Source: Pseudomonas prosekii
GTDB taxonomy: Bacteria > Pseudomonadota > Gammaproteobacteria > Pseudomonadales > Pseudomonadaceae
Length of the DNA stretch: 64,000 nucleotides
Direction: 5' to 3'
Assembly: GCF_900105155.1 (NCBI RefSeq)
Contig: NZ_LT629762.1
Coordinates: forward strand, 2,046,001 to 2,110,000
The notes under the pieces are model-generated. The model saw nothing but the letters and a program-made list of their open reading frames with translations, was not told the DNA's origin and did not search any database. Shown here in pieces: positions 18,330-27,998 of this stretch. The position numbers and the translations under genes are program-made. Within the stretch, counting starts at the first letter, position 1; the number at the start of each line of letters is the position of its first letter.

Positions 18330-20039
18330 TCAACTGCCAGGCTTGTCGCCATACCAGCGCGGCGTATACACCCACTCACCGCCGCCGGCGCGCGGGAACA
18401 CGCACGTAGTGGATGAACCGATCAACACCATGGTGCGCATGTCCACTTGGTCCGGGGTCAATTGGCCCAGCGTGGTCACGCGCAACGTCTGCCCCGGCCG
18501 GCCGATGTCACGCCCCAACACCACTGGTGTTTCAGCGGTGCGGTGCTGCGCGACGATCTCCAGTGCACGGCCCAATTGCCATGGCCGCGAACGTGAGATC
18601 GGGTTGTAGAACGCCAGCGCCAGGTCGGCCTGTGCGGCGAGGTCCAGACGCTTTTCGATGATCGACCACGGCTTGAGGTTGTCCGACAGCGACATCACGC
18701 AAAAGTCATGGCCCAACGGCGCACCGGCCTGGGCCGCCGTGGCCAGCGATGCCGAGACGCCGGGCAGCATCTCCAACTCGACGTTGTGCCAGTGGGTATC
18801 GCTCGACTCGTGCAACGCTTCGAGCACCGCCGCAGCCATGGCAAACACGCCCGGATCACCGGACGACACCACCACCACCGAACGTCCTTGCGCCGCGAGT
18901 TCGAAGGCGTGGCGGGCACGCTGCATCTCTTCGCGGTTGTCGGTGCAATGCAGCACTTGATCGGCGCGGAACGGCCCGGCCATGCGCACATAGGTTTCGT
19001 AACCGAGCACGTCATTGGCTCGCGCCAGTTCGGCTTTGACTGCCGGCACCATCAGTTCGGCAGCGCCGGGGCCGAGGCCGATCACTGCGAGACGTCCGCG
19101 CGGACGACCGATCAGCAGCGGATCAAGCGGTTCGGCTGCGACCACGATGGCCAGCGAATCGTTGACCGCCATTTCACTCAGCGGCGCGCTCACGGCGCTT
19201 CGGCCCAGCTCCACCACGCTGCCGGAGCGCGGGTTGAAACGCAGCGGCACGCCCAACTCCAGCGCTGCTTCGCGCAACGTCGGGTTGGCCATGTCGCTTT
19301 CATCGGCCAACAAGCAGGCCAGCGATTGCACGGCAATATTGGCCTCGTGCAACGCCGCGCGAATGGCTTGCGCCGAGCCCGCCGTCAACGCCACCAGCAC
19401 ATTACGCGGATAAATCAGCAGTTCATTGGCATCCGCTTGCCGCGCGGCATGCCCGACATGAATCGCCAGTCGCGCCTGCAAATCCTGCGGCAATTGCGCG
19501 TCGGCCAGCCACGGTGCCGCGCCTTCGACGCGCACGGTTTCGCCGCTGAGCAAATCGGCAACGAAGCGCTTGCCCAACTCCAGATCGCCCAAGGCGTAAC
19601 CGCTCGGCGGGTTGAGCAGGCACGTGCCGAAACGCAATTCGCCGCTGGTGGTGATCGCTGGCGAAACCTCCAGCGCCGCAGCAATTTCGCGCGCCAGCCG
19701 GTTGACCCCGCCGAGCCCGCCGAGCAGCGGCACCACGGCGCTGCCATCCTCGGCGACGGCGAGTACCGGCGGCTCGGCGCCCTTCTCCAGCAACAACGGC
19801 GCCAACGTGCGGATGACAATCCCGGCGGCGCACAGGGCGATGATCGGCGTGTCCCGTTGATAAAGTTCGCGCAGGGTCGCGCCGAATTCCTGATAGCTCT
19901 GGTCAGCGCCTTCAACGCGCCCCGCCAGTCCATAAATCACCGCATCCGGGTAGCGCTGCTGAATCCGTCGCGCGGTGGCGAGGCTGCCATTGCCGAGGAT
20001 GACAATCGCTGGGGCAGGACGGCCGCTCACCCTTGCCAC
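18330..20039 (-). CDS. cobJ: CbiG-CobJ fusion: precorrin-3B C17-methyltransferase
   Basis: This 569-residue protein joins two cobalamin units. Residues 1 to about 300 resemble CbiG/CobE, with a central-to-C-terminal region containing [16 protein letters not shown] and a conserved [22 protein letters not shown] stretch. Residues about 315-569 are a tetrapyrrole methyltransferase: a [13 protein letters not shown] loop, [11 protein letters not shown] and a [12 protein letters not shown] segment. CobJ methylates C17 of precorrin-3B and contracts the ring; CbiG opens the delta-lactone in the anaerobic route. The start overlaps the end of cobI by 13 bp, and the gene is last in the cobGHIJ operon, just before a terminator. 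Confidence 0.93.
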   Translation of the reverse strand: MARVSGRPAPAIVILGNGSLATARRIQQRYPDAVIYGLAGRVEGADQSYQEFGATLRELYQRDTPIIALCAAGIVIRTLAPLLLEKGAEPPVLAVAEDGSAVVPLLGGLGGVNRLAREIAAALEVSPAITTSGELRFGTCLLNPPSGYALGDLELGKRFVADLLSGETVRVEGAAPWLADAQLPQDLQARLAIHVGHAARQADANELLIYPRNVLVALTAGSAQAIRAALHEANIAVQSLACLLADESDMANPTLREAALELGVPLRFNPRSGSVVELGRSAVSAPLSEMAVNDSLAIVVAAEPLDPLLIGRPRGRLAVIGLGPGAAELMVPAVKAELARANDVLGYETYVRMAGPFRADQVLHCTDNREEMQRARHAFELAAQGRSVVVVSSGDPGVFAMAAAVLEALHESSDTHWHNVELEMLPGVSASLATAAQAGAPLGHDFCVMSLSDNLKPWSIIEKRLDLAAQADLALAFYNPISRSRPWQLGRALEIVAQHRTAETPVVLGRDIGRPGQTLRVTTLGQLTPDQVDMRTMVLIGSSTTCVFPRAGGGEWVYTPRWYGDKPGS

Positions 20040-20761
20040 CGTTCACCGGGGACGATGATCAGCGAGAAGTACGGCGAGGACATCGGCTCGACTTGGTCCA
20101 GCGCGACGATTTTCTGATTGGCCATGGTCGCGCGCTCGACGTACAGCGCACGCTCGGCCAAACCGAGTTCTTCGAGGACCTGACGCACCTTGGGAAAGTT
20201 GCGCCCCAGCTTCATGATCACCGCCGCGTCGGCATCCGCCAGCCGCCGTTTCAGTTCGTCGTGCGGCAACACGCCGGACAACACCGACAAGCTCTGATTG
20301 CGATACACCAGCGGCGACCCCAGCACCGACGCGCCACCGAGCATCGAGCAGACGCCGGGCACCACTTCGGCGACGTAACGTTCGGCCAGACGGTCGTGCA
20401 AATACATGTAGGAACCGTAGAAAAACGGGTCGCCTTCGCAAATCACCGCGACGTCGCGCCCGGCGTCCAGATGCTCGGCCAGTTGCTCGGCGGCGCGGTC
20501 GTAGAAATCGCTGATCACTTGTTCGTAGGACAGCGGCGCCGGCAGCGCTTCGGTGGTCACCGGGTAAACCAGCGGCAACAGGTTTTGCGCTTCCTGCAAA
20601 TGCGCTTCGATGATGCCGAACGCATTGCCCTTTTTGCCTTTGGCGACGAAGTACGCGACCACCGGCGACTCGCGCAGCAGGCGCAGGGCTTTGACGGTGA
20701 TCAGTTCCGGGTCACCGGGGCCGACACCGAGGCCGATCAAGCGTCCAGGTTGCTGCATCAT
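20027..20761 (-). CDS. cobI: Precorrin-2 C20-methyltransferase
   Basis: This 244-residue SAM-dependent tetrapyrrole methyltransferase starts with [19 protein letters not shown] and carries [14 protein letters not shown] and a [15 protein letters not shown] segment, the three usual SAM-pocket loops. It adds the C20 methyl group to precorrin-2 in the cytoplasm. Two ATG codons in a row (20761 and 20758) overlap the cobH stop, so translation is probably coupled to cobH. It also overlaps cobJ downstream. Confidence 0.95.
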   Translation of the reverse strand: MMQQPGRLIGLGVGPGDPELITVKALRLLRESPVVAYFVAKGKKGNAFGIIEAHLQEAQNLLPLVYPVTTEALPAPLSYEQVISDFYDRAAEQLAEHLDAGRDVAVICEGDPFFYGSYMYLHDRLAERYVAEVVPGVCSMLGGASVLGSPLVYRNQSLSVLSGVLPHDELKRRLADADAAVIMKLGRNFPKVRQVLEELGLAERALYVERATMANQKIVALDQVEPMSSPYFSLIIVPGERWQG

Positions 20762-21384
20762 TCGATCTCCGTGGCGAGGGCATTCACCGCAGCGGCGGCC
20801 ATGGCGCTACCGCCGAGCCGGCCCTGCATGATCACGAACGGCACGCCGCGACTGTCCGCCGCGAGCATCGCCTTGGATTCGGCGGCGCCGACAAAACCGA
20901 CCGGGAAGCCGAGAATCAGCGCCGGTTTGGGTGCGCCGGCATCGATCATTTCCAGCAGGTAAAACAGCGCGGTCGGCGCGTTGCCGATCACCACCACGCT
21001 GCCCTCCAAGTGCGGGCGCCACAGTTCCAGCGCGGCGGCGGAACGGGTATTGCCCAACTCGCGGGCCAGCTCCGGGACGCTGTCATCACGCAAGGTGCAG
21101 ATCACCTGATTGTTCGCCGGCAGGCGCGCGCGGGTCACGCCTTCGCTGACCATCCGCGCATCGCAGAGGATCGGCGCCCCGGCGGCCAGCGCCGCGCGGC
21201 CAGCCTTGCCGGCGCCTTCGGAGAATTGCAGACCGTCGATGGCCTCGACCATGCCGCACGCGTGGATCACCCGCACAGCGAGTTTTTCCAGGTCGGCGGG
21301 AATGCGCGCCAGGTTGGCCTCGGCACGAATGATCGCGAAGGAGTTGCGATAGATCTCCTGACCGTCGCGGATGTAATCAAGCAT
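20758..21384 (-). CDS. cobH: Precorrin-8X methylmutase
   Basis: This 208-residue enzyme moves the methyl group from C11 to C12 of precorrin-8X to form hydrogenobyrinic acid. Seen here are [11 protein letters not shown] with the His expected to be catalytic (near residue 40), the [10 protein letters not shown] motif, and [13 protein letters not shown] followed by [14 protein letters not shown], all typical of CobH/CbiC. Length is normal. It overlaps cobG by 8 bp and cobI by 4 bp, so it is part of one translationally coupled operon. Confidence 0.95.
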   Translation of the reverse strand: MLDYIRDGQEIYRNSFAIIRAEANLARIPADLEKLAVRVIHACGMVEAIDGLQFSEGAGKAGRAALAAGAPILCDARMVSEGVTRARLPANNQVICTLRDDSVPELARELGNTRSAAALELWRPHLEGSVVVIGNAPTALFYLLEMIDAGAPKPALILGFPVGFVGAAESKAMLAADSRGVPFVIMQGRLGGSAMAAAAVNALATEIE

Positions 21385-22768
21385 CTAGGGGGCTCCGTGA
21401 GTGGTCGTCGAGCAAAACCGCGACCGCTTCAATAGTAAGGTTGCGTGCGTGCAATGCGCCGAATCCCGGCAGCGTTGCATCGCGAAAATAGAGGTCGTAA
21501 TGACCCGGTGAAACCGCCAGCAAGGTCACTGGCGCACTGTGCGCGGCGGCGCAGGAACGCGCGCAGCCGGACAGGTGCACATCGAGGATTGGCCCATGCT
21601 GTTGCAGCAACGCCGCCAGTTGCAGCGCATCGCCCTTGGTGTCGGCCAGGCCTTTGGCGCAACCGGCGGCGCCGGTGCAGGCGATCACGTGGGCCAGCGC
21701 GTCGGCGGTGGAACAGCGCAGACCCAGTTTTTCCAGGTTGTGGATAACTTGCGCGGCGGCGCTTTCGGCGACGTTCGGCAGCAACAGGCTTTGCCACGGG
21801 GTGAAGCGCAACGTGCCGTCGCCGTGCTTGCGGGCCAATCGCGCCGCGCCGCGCAGCATCGCCGGATCGAGCCGGCCCAGCGGCGGCACCGCGCCGACAT
21901 ACACGCGCCCGGTCTGCCCCTGCGGGTGCGCGCCGATGTGCACGGCGCTGGCAATGCGCGGCGTGTACTCGACGGGCAGCAGCGGCACGCGTTCGGCCAG
22001 TGTTGCGATGAAATCTGCCAGCGGATACTCGCCGAGCAAATGCCGCATGCGCGTCTGCTCGGGGCGCGCCAGGTCGAGGAACAACTCAAGCACCGCAATC
22101 ACCAGCGCATGACCGTGCGCCAATGGCACCGCAGCAATCGCCGTATCGCTCGGGCAGCCGGCCAGTCCAAACGCGAGCAGGTATTCGCCATCCTGTTCAA
22201 CCGCGCTCAGCCACAAATCATGGTGATGTTCGAGCATCGCCAGCGCTTCGCCGCCGTCCAGTTGCACGGCGAACTTGGCGCTCAGCTCATGGAAACGCGG
22301 ATGGCTTTGCAGGCTGCCAAGAATCTTTTCGGCCAAGGGCCGCGTGTCGAGCAGCATTTGCCGGTCGATGCCGGCGCCGGGGCTGAGCATCAGGTTGCGC
22401 ACGTCATCGCCCGCCGCCGTGCGCGGGCCCAATCCAGCGGCCAACAGGCTTTCGATCAGCGGCGTTTCGGCGCAGCCGATCCCGCGAATCTGCAAGTTGG
22501 CGCGGTTGGTCGCCTCGATTACGCCAGCGGCAAAACGCTCGGCGGCAGCGGCGACCGCATCGGCCTGATCAGCACTGATCGCGCCGCCATTCAACTTGAT
22601 CCGGCAAATCCCGCCATCCAGCGCCTGGACAATACGCAGCAACCCCGGGCAAGCCGAGGGGCGTAAAGCGCAGGACAACGGACGTGGGTTCAAAGGGCAG
22701 ACCGGCAGAGTGGCGAAGGCGCTTCGCGGGCGAAGGCGCGGTATTATGCCTGCTTTGTTCGACGGCAT
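21377..22768 (-). CDS. cobG: Precorrin-3B synthase
   Basis: CobG is an oxygen-dependent iron-sulfur monooxygenase of the nitrite/sulfite reductase family that hydroxylates precorrin-3A. The 4Fe-4S ligands are visible as CTGAAGC and, about 40 residues later, SGCARSC; two siroheme-reductase-like half domains precede them. I use the only credible ATG (22768, 463 residues). The first 30 residues are odd because their DNA contains a REP-like palindrome, and similarity seems to start at LRPSACPG, so a TTG at 22678 is an alternative start. It is divergent from cobL with only 54 bp between the starts. Presence of CobG shows an aerobic-type corrin pathway. Confidence 0.9.
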   Translation of the reverse strand: MPSNKAGIIPRLRPRSAFATLPVCPLNPRPLSCALRPSACPGLLRIVQALDGGICRIKLNGGAISADQADAVAAAAERFAAGVIEATNRANLQIRGIGCAETPLIESLLAAGLGPRTAAGDDVRNLMLSPGAGIDRQMLLDTRPLAEKILGSLQSHPRFHELSAKFAVQLDGGEALAMLEHHHDLWLSAVEQDGEYLLAFGLAGCPSDTAIAAVPLAHGHALVIAVLELFLDLARPEQTRMRHLLGEYPLADFIATLAERVPLLPVEYTPRIASAVHIGAHPQGQTGRVYVGAVPPLGRLDPAMLRGAARLARKHGDGTLRFTPWQSLLLPNVAESAAAQVIHNLEKLGLRCSTADALAHVIACTGAAGCAKGLADTKGDALQLAALLQQHGPILDVHLSGCARSCAAAHSAPVTLLAVSPGHYDLYFRDATLPGFGALHARNLTIEAVAVLLDDHSRSPLDA

Positions 22769-22822
22769 GAAAAGCCTGCCCGTCGGATCAGTCCGTTTCA
22801 GGACTATTTTTGAGGACGGCAG

Positions 22823-24034
22823 ATGCAGCCCTGGCTGACAGTAGTAGGTATCGGTGAAAACGGTTTCAAGGGCCTGGGCAAGCACGCTCGACGGGCTCTG
22901 CTGGGCGCTTCGCGGATCATTGGTGGTCAGCGCCAACTGGATTTGTTGCCGGTGTGCATTCGTGGCGAGCGGCAATTGTGGCCGAGTCCGTTTTCCCTGG
23001 CGCCGGTGCTGGAGCACGCTGGCGAAGCGGTTTGCGTGCTGGCCAGCGGCGATCCGATGTTCTTCGGCGTCGGCGCCAGCCTCGCGCGGCAGGTGCCGGC
23101 CGAGCAGATGCTGATTCTGCCGGCGCCGTCATCCTGCTCGCTGGCGGCGGCGCGCATGGGCTGGCCGCTGCAGGACGTGGTAACGCTGTCGGTGGTCGCC
23201 CGCCCGGTGGCGGCCCTGAATGCGCAGCTGTTCAGCGGCGTACGGTTGCTGGTGTTGAGCAATGACCGCAGCAGCCCGGCGGCGGTTGCCGAGCTGTTGC
23301 GCGAGCGCGGTTTTGCCCCGAGCCGAATGACCGTGCTGGAACATTTGGGCGGTGAGGCGGAACGGCGCATCGACGGTGTCGCGGCTGAATGGGCGGTTGC
23401 GGATATTGCCGATCTCAACGTGATCGCCATCGAGTGCCGCGCCGAACCCGGCACCGCGCGCCTGTCACGCCTCGCCGGGCTGGCGGATTCAGCGTTCAAG
23501 CATGACGGGCAACTGACCAAGCGCGATGTCCGCGCCATCACCCTCGCCCGCCTCGCACCGATACCCGGCGAACTGCTGTGGGACGTCGGCGCCGGCAGCG
23601 GCTCGATCGGCATCGAATGGATGCGCGCGCACCCGAGCTGCCGCGCACTGGCAATCGAGGCCGATGACGGCCGCCAAGCCTTGATCGAACACAACCGCGA
23701 CGCGCTCGGCGTGCCCGGTTTGCAATTGATTCGCGGCAGCGCGCCGCACGCCTTGGCCGGGCTCGAACGCCCGGACGCGATTTTCATCGGTGGCGGCGTC
23801 ACCCGTGATGGCGTGCTCGACAGCTGTTGGGCCGCGCTCAAACCCGGCGGTCGATTGATCGCCAACGCCGTGACCCTGCAAAGTGAAATGACCTTGATGG
23901 CCTGGCGCGAACAGCATGGCGGCGAGCTGACGCGCATCCACATCGCCCAGGCCCAGCCATTGGGCGAGTTCGACACCTGGCGCCAGGCACTGCCGATCAC
24001 TTTGCTCGACGTGACGAAGCCGTTCGATGCGTGA
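22823..24034 (+). CDS. cobL: Precorrin-6Y C5,15-methyltransferase (decarboxylating)
   Basis: This 403-residue two-domain enzyme methylates C5 and C15 and removes the C12 acetate carboxyl. Residues 1-200 are a CbiE-like tetrapyrrole methyltransferase ([25 protein letters not shown]). Residues about 210-400 are a CbiT-like class I methyltransferase with the SAM motif [15 protein letters not shown] and [23 protein letters not shown] lies just before the ATG. It is divergent from cobG, and its last codons overlap cbiD by 8 bp. Confidence 0.95.
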   Translation: MQPWLTVVGIGENGFKGLGKHARRALLGASRIIGGQRQLDLLPVCIRGERQLWPSPFSLAPVLEHAGEAVCVLASGDPMFFGVGASLARQVPAEQMLILPAPSSCSLAAARMGWPLQDVVTLSVVARPVAALNAQLFSGVRLLVLSNDRSSPAAVAELLRERGFAPSRMTVLEHLGGEAERRIDGVAAEWAVADIADLNVIAIECRAEPGTARLSRLAGLADSAFKHDGQLTKRDVRAITLARLAPIPGELLWDVGAGSGSIGIEWMRAHPSCRALAIEADDGRQALIEHNRDALGVPGLQLIRGSAPHALAGLERPDAIFIGGGVTRDGVLDSCWAALKPGGRLIANAVTLQSEMTLMAWREQHGGELTRIHIAQAQPLGEFDTWRQALPITLLDVTKPFDA

Positions 24035-25118
24035 CGAAACCGCCGAACAGCCCGCGCCCCTGCGCAGCGGCCTGACCACCGGCAGCTGCGCCACCGCCAC
24101 CAGCCTCGCCGCCGCACGCCTGTTGCTCAGCGGCTTGGCGGCGGACGCGGTGCAGATCATCTTGCCCAAAGGCAAACAGGTGCAGATGCGCCTGGAATTC
24201 TGCCGTTTGCACGATGACGGCGCCGAGGCTGGAACGATCAAGGACGCTGGCGACGACCCGGACGTGACCCACGGCGCGTTGCTTTACTCGCACGTGCGCC
24301 TGGGCGCCGCGCCGGGGATTCGTTTTATCGCTGGCCGGGGCGTCGGCACCGTCACCCGGCCGGGTCTGGTGTTGAATGTCGGCGAACCGGCGATCAATCC
24401 GGTGCCGCGCAAAATGATCACCGATCACCTGACGTCGCTGGCTGCGGAGCTGAGCTATGGCGGTGGTTTTGAGGTGACGGTCAACGTCGAGAATGGCGAG
24501 GCGCTGGCGTTGAAAACCATGAATCCGCGCCTGGGGATTCTCGGCGGTTTGTCGATCCTCGGCACCAGCGGCATCGTCCGGCCGTTTTCCTGCGCGGCGT
24601 ACATCGCCTCAATCCATCAGGGCATCGACGTCGCCAAAACCAACGGCTATCAGCACATCGCCGCGTGCACCGGCAACGCCAGCGAAGACACCATGCGCCG
24701 GGTTTACGACTTGCCGGAAATCGCCCTGATCGAAATGGGTGACTTTGTCGGCGCGGTCCTCAAACACCTGCGCCGCGTGCCTGTGGATAAGTTGAGCATC
24801 TGTGGCGGCTTCGGCAAGATCAGCAAACTGGCGGCCGGCCACATGGATTTGCACAGCCGCCATTCCAGCATCGACCTGCCGCAACTGGCGCAATGGGCGG
24901 CGGCGATTGGCGCCGATGAGGCGTTGCAGCAATCGATCCGCGCCGCCAACACCAGCCAACAGGCGCTGGCCATGGCCAGCGCGGCGGGAATCGCCCTGGG
25001 TGACGCAGTGTGCCGACACGCGCTGGAGTTTGCCCGCAGCGTAGTGCCCGCGCAGGTTCAGGTCGAAGTGTTCGCGATTGATCGTCAGGGCGGGATAGTC
25101 GGGCATGCAGGAAGTTAA
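24027..25118 (+). CDS. cbiD: Cobalt-precorrin-5B C1-methyltransferase
   Basis: This 363-residue protein has the CbiD N-terminal signature [19 protein letters not shown] and the central [18 protein letters not shown] motif. CbiD adds the C1 methyl group after ring contraction. It is the anaerobic-pathway enzyme, and here it takes the place of the unrelated aerobic enzyme CobF. It is translationally coupled to cobL and separated from cobK by a REP pair, so cobK may depend on read-through. Confidence 0.94.
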   Translation: MRDETAEQPAPLRSGLTTGSCATATSLAAARLLLSGLAADAVQIILPKGKQVQMRLEFCRLHDDGAEAGTIKDAGDDPDVTHGALLYSHVRLGAAPGIRFIAGRGVGTVTRPGLVLNVGEPAINPVPRKMITDHLTSLAAELSYGGGFEVTVNVENGEALALKTMNPRLGILGGLSILGTSGIVRPFSCAAYIASIHQGIDVAKTNGYQHIAACTGNASEDTMRRVYDLPEIALIEMGDFVGAVLKHLRRVPVDKLSICGGFGKISKLAAGHMDLHSRHSSIDLPQLAQWAAAIGADEALQQSIRAANTSQQALAMASAAGIALGDAVCRHALEFARSVVPAQVQVEVFAIDRQGGIVGHAGS

Positions 25119-25144
25119 CGTAAACCTCCCGACCGATGAGCACC

Positions 25145-25257
25145 TGTGGCGAGCGAGCTTGCTCGCGTTTGAGGGCGCAGCACTCACAGGATCTATGCCG
25201 CTGCGCAAATCCTTGGGGCCGCTGCGCAGCCCAGCGCGAGCAAGCTCGCTCGCCACG
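25145..25257. repeat. REP doublet between cbiD and cobK
   Basis: Two inverted arms (GGCGAGCGAGCTTGCTCGCG and its complement) enclose about 65 bp. This is the typical paired Pseudomonas REP arrangement and can fold into a long hairpin inside the apparent cobL-cbiD-cobK transcript. Confidence 0.85.
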
Positions 25258-25307
25258 GGGGTTGGGTTGGTCGTTGTTTTTTTTGCACTGCCATGCAGGA
25301 GTTTTTG

Positions 25308-26036
25308 ATGAAACGTGTGTTGTTGCTTGGTGGTGTGACGGAGGCGTTGGCGATTGCCCGGACGCTGGGGCCGCAGCATATCTATAGCCTTGCCGGTGTC
25401 GGTCGGGTGCCGACGGATTTGACCTGCCAGGTGCGTGTCGGTGGTTACGGCGGGGCTGAAGGTCTGGCGCAATTCATCCGCGATGAACGGATTGGTCTGC
25501 TGCTGGACGCCACCCACCCTTACGCAGCGCAAATCAGCCAGAACGCCGCGACTGCCGCGCAATTGAGCGGCATCCAATGCTGGGCGTTGCGCCGCCCGGC
25601 GTGGCAGCCACAGGCCGGGGATGACTGGCGCGAAGTCCGCGATTGGGCCGAACTGATCGAGGCGCTAAAGCCCTTCCGCCGACCGCTGTTCACCCTCGGC
25701 CGCGAGCCCTTGCAGCACCTCGACGACATCCCCCCGGAGCAATTCTGGACACTACGCGCCCTCGACGTTTACCCCGGCAACGAGCGCTGCGAAATCATCG
25801 GCGCGCGCGGCCCTTTCCTGCTCGAAGACGAAAGAGAGCTGTTCCAACGCGGCCAGATCGACGTGCTCATCAGCAAAAACAGCGGCAGCACCGCCACCGA
25901 GCCGAAACTCGAAGTTGCCCGCGAGCGCGGGGTGCCGGTGCTGGTATTGAAGCGGCCGGTGTTGGCGGCGGTTGATCGGGAGTTTGCTTCGGCAGATGAA
26001 GTCCTTTGGGCTCTGACTGAATATGGACTGCGCTGA
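25308..26036 (+). CDS. cobK: Precorrin-6A reductase
   Basis: This 242-residue enzyme reduces precorrin-6A to dihydro-precorrin-6 with NADPH. The N-terminal MKRVLLLGGVTEALAIARTL and the LLDATHPYAAQIS motif near residue 65 mark the CobK/CbiJ family, as does the ISKNSGSTATEPKLEVARE segment near the C-terminus. The ATG at 25308 is chosen because CAGGAG lies 6 bases upstream; an ATG at 25293 lacks a site. It is the last cobalamin gene of the rightward group. Confidence 0.94.
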   Translation: MKRVLLLGGVTEALAIARTLGPQHIYSLAGVGRVPTDLTCQVRVGGYGGAEGLAQFIRDERIGLLLDATHPYAAQISQNAATAAQLSGIQCWALRRPAWQPQAGDDWREVRDWAELIEALKPFRRPLFTLGREPLQHLDDIPPEQFWTLRALDVYPGNERCEIIGARGPFLLEDERELFQRGQIDVLISKNSGSTATEPKLEVARERGVPVLVLKRPVLAAVDREFASADEVLWALTEYGLR

Positions 26037-26061
26037 AAGCTGCGAACGGCACCTACTGCCT

Positions 26062-26134
26062 TCGCGAGCAGGCTCACTCCCACAGTTGCTCTCAGTGTCA
26101 TGCAATCAATGTGGGAGCGAGCCTGCTCGCGAGG
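26062..26134. repeat. REP doublet downstream of cobK
   Basis: The inverted arms CGCGAGCAGGCTCACTCCCAC and GTGGGAGCGAGCCTGCTCGCG are about 30 bp apart. The remaining sequence up to 26315 shows no credible gene; the 81-codon frame across it is mostly REP-derived. Confidence 0.85.
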
Positions 26135-26315
26135 GCGATTTGACTGACGACGCAGAACGCCAAGTGCCCCCGCAACTCGCCGAGGCAATCCGAATTGAAG
26201 CCGCTACACTCTTTGAAAGCATGCTGCGACACCACACCGCACGCCGCTTTTTTACTTATCGGCCCTGATCAGGCTAAATAGCCGCGCCTGATCGTCCACC
26301 TACCGGATTTGTCTC

Positions 26316-26714
26316 ATGTCCCGACAACGGCTCGCATTTGCCTGGATCGCCTGCTTTGCAGTGCTGTTCAATATGCTCGCCATGCCGATGACCGGGGCGA
26401 TGGCGCAGTCGGCGAAGTCACCCGCCGAGCAAATATTGTGGGGCAGTTTTTGCACGTCCAGCGGCAGCAAAATGGTCGCTATTTCACTGGGGCCGATTGA
26501 CTCGCCAGCGCCGCAGAATGACGATCACTCCAACATGCAGCATTGCTGGTGTTGCTCCGGCTCGGCACCGTTGGTTGCGTTGCCGGGGCATGTGCCGCAG
26601 CTGTATTTCGCCCGGTTCGAGGGCCATAAAGCCCAGCCTGCGGTGACGCTCGACACGCCGACACCGCGCCAGCAATGGCCAAGTCTCAATCCCCGCGCTT
26701 CCCCTCTGGTGTGA
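26316..26714 (+). CDS. DUF2946 family secreted protein
   Basis: This 132-residue protein has an N-terminal hydrophobic export signal (about residues 8-30, cleavage likely after AMA). A His/Met/Cys cluster near residue 75, NMQHCWCCSGSAP, is the DUF2946 hallmark. The family has no proven role but is often found with copper genes, and the Cys/His/Met residues suit copper binding. It is the first of five same-strand genes with a copper theme, 48 bp before the PCu(A)C gene. The function is inferred from context. Confidence 0.8.
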   Translation: MSRQRLAFAWIACFAVLFNMLAMPMTGAMAQSAKSPAEQILWGSFCTSSGSKMVAISLGPIDSPAPQNDDHSNMQHCWCCSGSAPLVALPGHVPQLYFARFEGHKAQPAVTLDTPTPRQQWPSLNPRASPLV

Positions 26715-26762
26715 TTCCTTCTCGCAATCGACCTGCGTTTTGAATCGTCCTGGAGATCTGCC

Positions 26763-27242
26763 ATGTTGAACAAACTCATCGTTCTGGCCGCGTTGCTGCT
26801 GCCTGCCTGCTTCGCCAATGCTCTTGATTTCAAGGCCGGCGAATTGCAAATCGCCCATCCGTGGTCGCAGGAACTGCCGCCCAACGCACCGACCGTCGCG
26901 GCTTATTTCGTGATTCACAACGGCGGGAAAACCGCCGACCGTTTGCTCAGCGTCGATTCGCCGATTGCGGCGCAAGCGCAGCTGCATGAGCACGTAAAAC
27001 AGAATGACCTGATGAAAATGCAGCAAGTGCCCAGCGTAGAAATCCCGGCCGGCGGCGAGGTCAGATTTGCGCCGATGGCGTATCACGTGATGCTGCTGGA
27101 CCTGAAGGATCGCAGCCTGTTGACCGACGGCAAACGCTTCCCGTTGACCCTGCATTTCGAGCAGTCCGGCAACGTGACGGTTGAAGTCACGGTGCAGAAG
27201 CAGCCGCCGAAAGACGCGCAAATGCACGCGCACGCCCAGTAA
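26763..27242 (+). CDS. Periplasmic copper chaperone PCu(A)C
   Basis: This 159-residue protein has a signal peptide (residues 1-20). It shows the copper(I) site of the family with the spacing H-x10-M-x21-H-x-M: His75, Met86, His108 and Met110. The second residue after the first His is Glu-His rather than the Met sometimes found. PCu(A)C carries Cu(I) in the periplasm, for example to cytochrome oxidase assembly. A His-rich tail (MHAHAQ) may add a metal site. GGAG lies before the ATG. It is flanked on both sides by DUF2946 genes and is probably cotranscribed with them. Confidence 0.93.
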   Translation: MLNKLIVLAALLLPACFANALDFKAGELQIAHPWSQELPPNAPTVAAYFVIHNGGKTADRLLSVDSPIAAQAQLHEHVKQNDLMKMQQVPSVEIPAGGEVRFAPMAYHVMLLDLKDRSLLTDGKRFPLTLHFEQSGNVTVEVTVQKQPPKDAQMHAHAQ

Positions 27243-27262
27243 GCACCTGAGCCGATAACGCC

Positions 27263-27733
27263 ATGCGCCCGCCTCGCGCCAGGACCTCCGCCCACCGCCA
27301 TCAGACGTTAAGCCTGACGCGCGGGAGCTGGATCAGCCTGTTCGCCATGCTGATGATCTTCATCGGACCGCTGATTTCTCAGTCGATGCCGATGGATCAA
27401 CGCGCCGCCGCAATGACCTCGATGTCCATGTCCATGTCCATGTCCAAAGACATGAGCATGTCGATGGACATGGGCCCGGACGTCCACGGCGAACACGCGC
27501 AGCAAGCCGCCGCTGAACATTGCCCGCCCGCCGCCGAGCATCATGCGCTGTGGGAGAAATGCGGTTATTGCAGTCTGTTGTTCAACTGCCCGGCGCTGAC
27601 CGGCGGGCAGACTTTCGTCGCTTTTGACACACCACCCCCCAACACTTTCACCACGCCCTCCCCTCGCCTGGGCCACGCCCGGCTGTCGTTCTTCCCCGGC
27701 GCCCGCACCCGCGCGCCGCCCATCGTCGCGTAA
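27263..27733 (+). CDS. DUF2946 family protein with Met-Ser repeat
   Basis: This 156-residue protein has an N-terminal membrane/signal segment (LFAMLMIFIGPLIS, about residues 27-40). Next comes a striking Met-Ser and Met-Asp repeat (residues 54-72) and a GEHAQQAAAEHCPP His stretch. The CGYCSLLFNCPAL Cys motif of DUF2946 lies near residue 97. Met-rich and His-rich runs of this kind bind copper in other periplasmic proteins, so a copper-buffering or sensing role is plausible. It starts 20 bp after the copper chaperone gene. The repeat is coded by six-base units and may vary in length. Confidence 0.78.
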   Translation: MRPPRARTSAHRHQTLSLTRGSWISLFAMLMIFIGPLISQSMPMDQRAAAMTSMSMSMSMSKDMSMSMDMGPDVHGEHAQQAAAEHCPPAAEHHALWEKCGYCSLLFNCPALTGGQTFVAFDTPPPNTFTTPSPRLGHARLSFFPGARTRAPPIVA

Positions 27734-27794
27734 ACACTCACCCGATCTCACACGGTTTGCAGACAACTGAAGTAACCCTGTGGCAACGGGCTTT

Positions 27795-27929
27795 TGTGGC
27801 GAGGGGGCTTGCCCCCGTTGGATCGCGAAGCGGTCCCAAAACCTCTGACTGCGGTGCATCCGATGCTCCGCGGGCACTGGTTTCACGACTGCTTCGCAGC
27901 CGAACGGAGGCAAGCCTCCTCGCCACACA
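27795..27929. repeat. REP doublet before the copper receptor gene
   Basis: The inverted arms are TGTGGCGAGGGGGCTTGCCC and GGAGGCAAGCCTCCTCGCCA. The 3' arm has drifted (GGAGG for GGGGG). It lies between the second DUF2946 gene and the TonB receptor. Confidence 0.82.
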
Positions 27930-27998
27930 AGCCCGCTTCTACAGGGATTCACGCAGCTTGCCGGCCGTGTCGTTTACGACTGTTCGATGGAAATTTTC

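Noticed and set aside
22740..22822. Cobalamin riboswitch before the cob operons
   Set aside because: The gap is too short and no B12-box-like sequence was seen; none was found before the TonB receptors either.
26023..26268. An 81-codon frame after cobK
   Set aside because: Most of it is translated REP sequence (the GSEPAREGD signature of REP read as protein), so it is not a gene.
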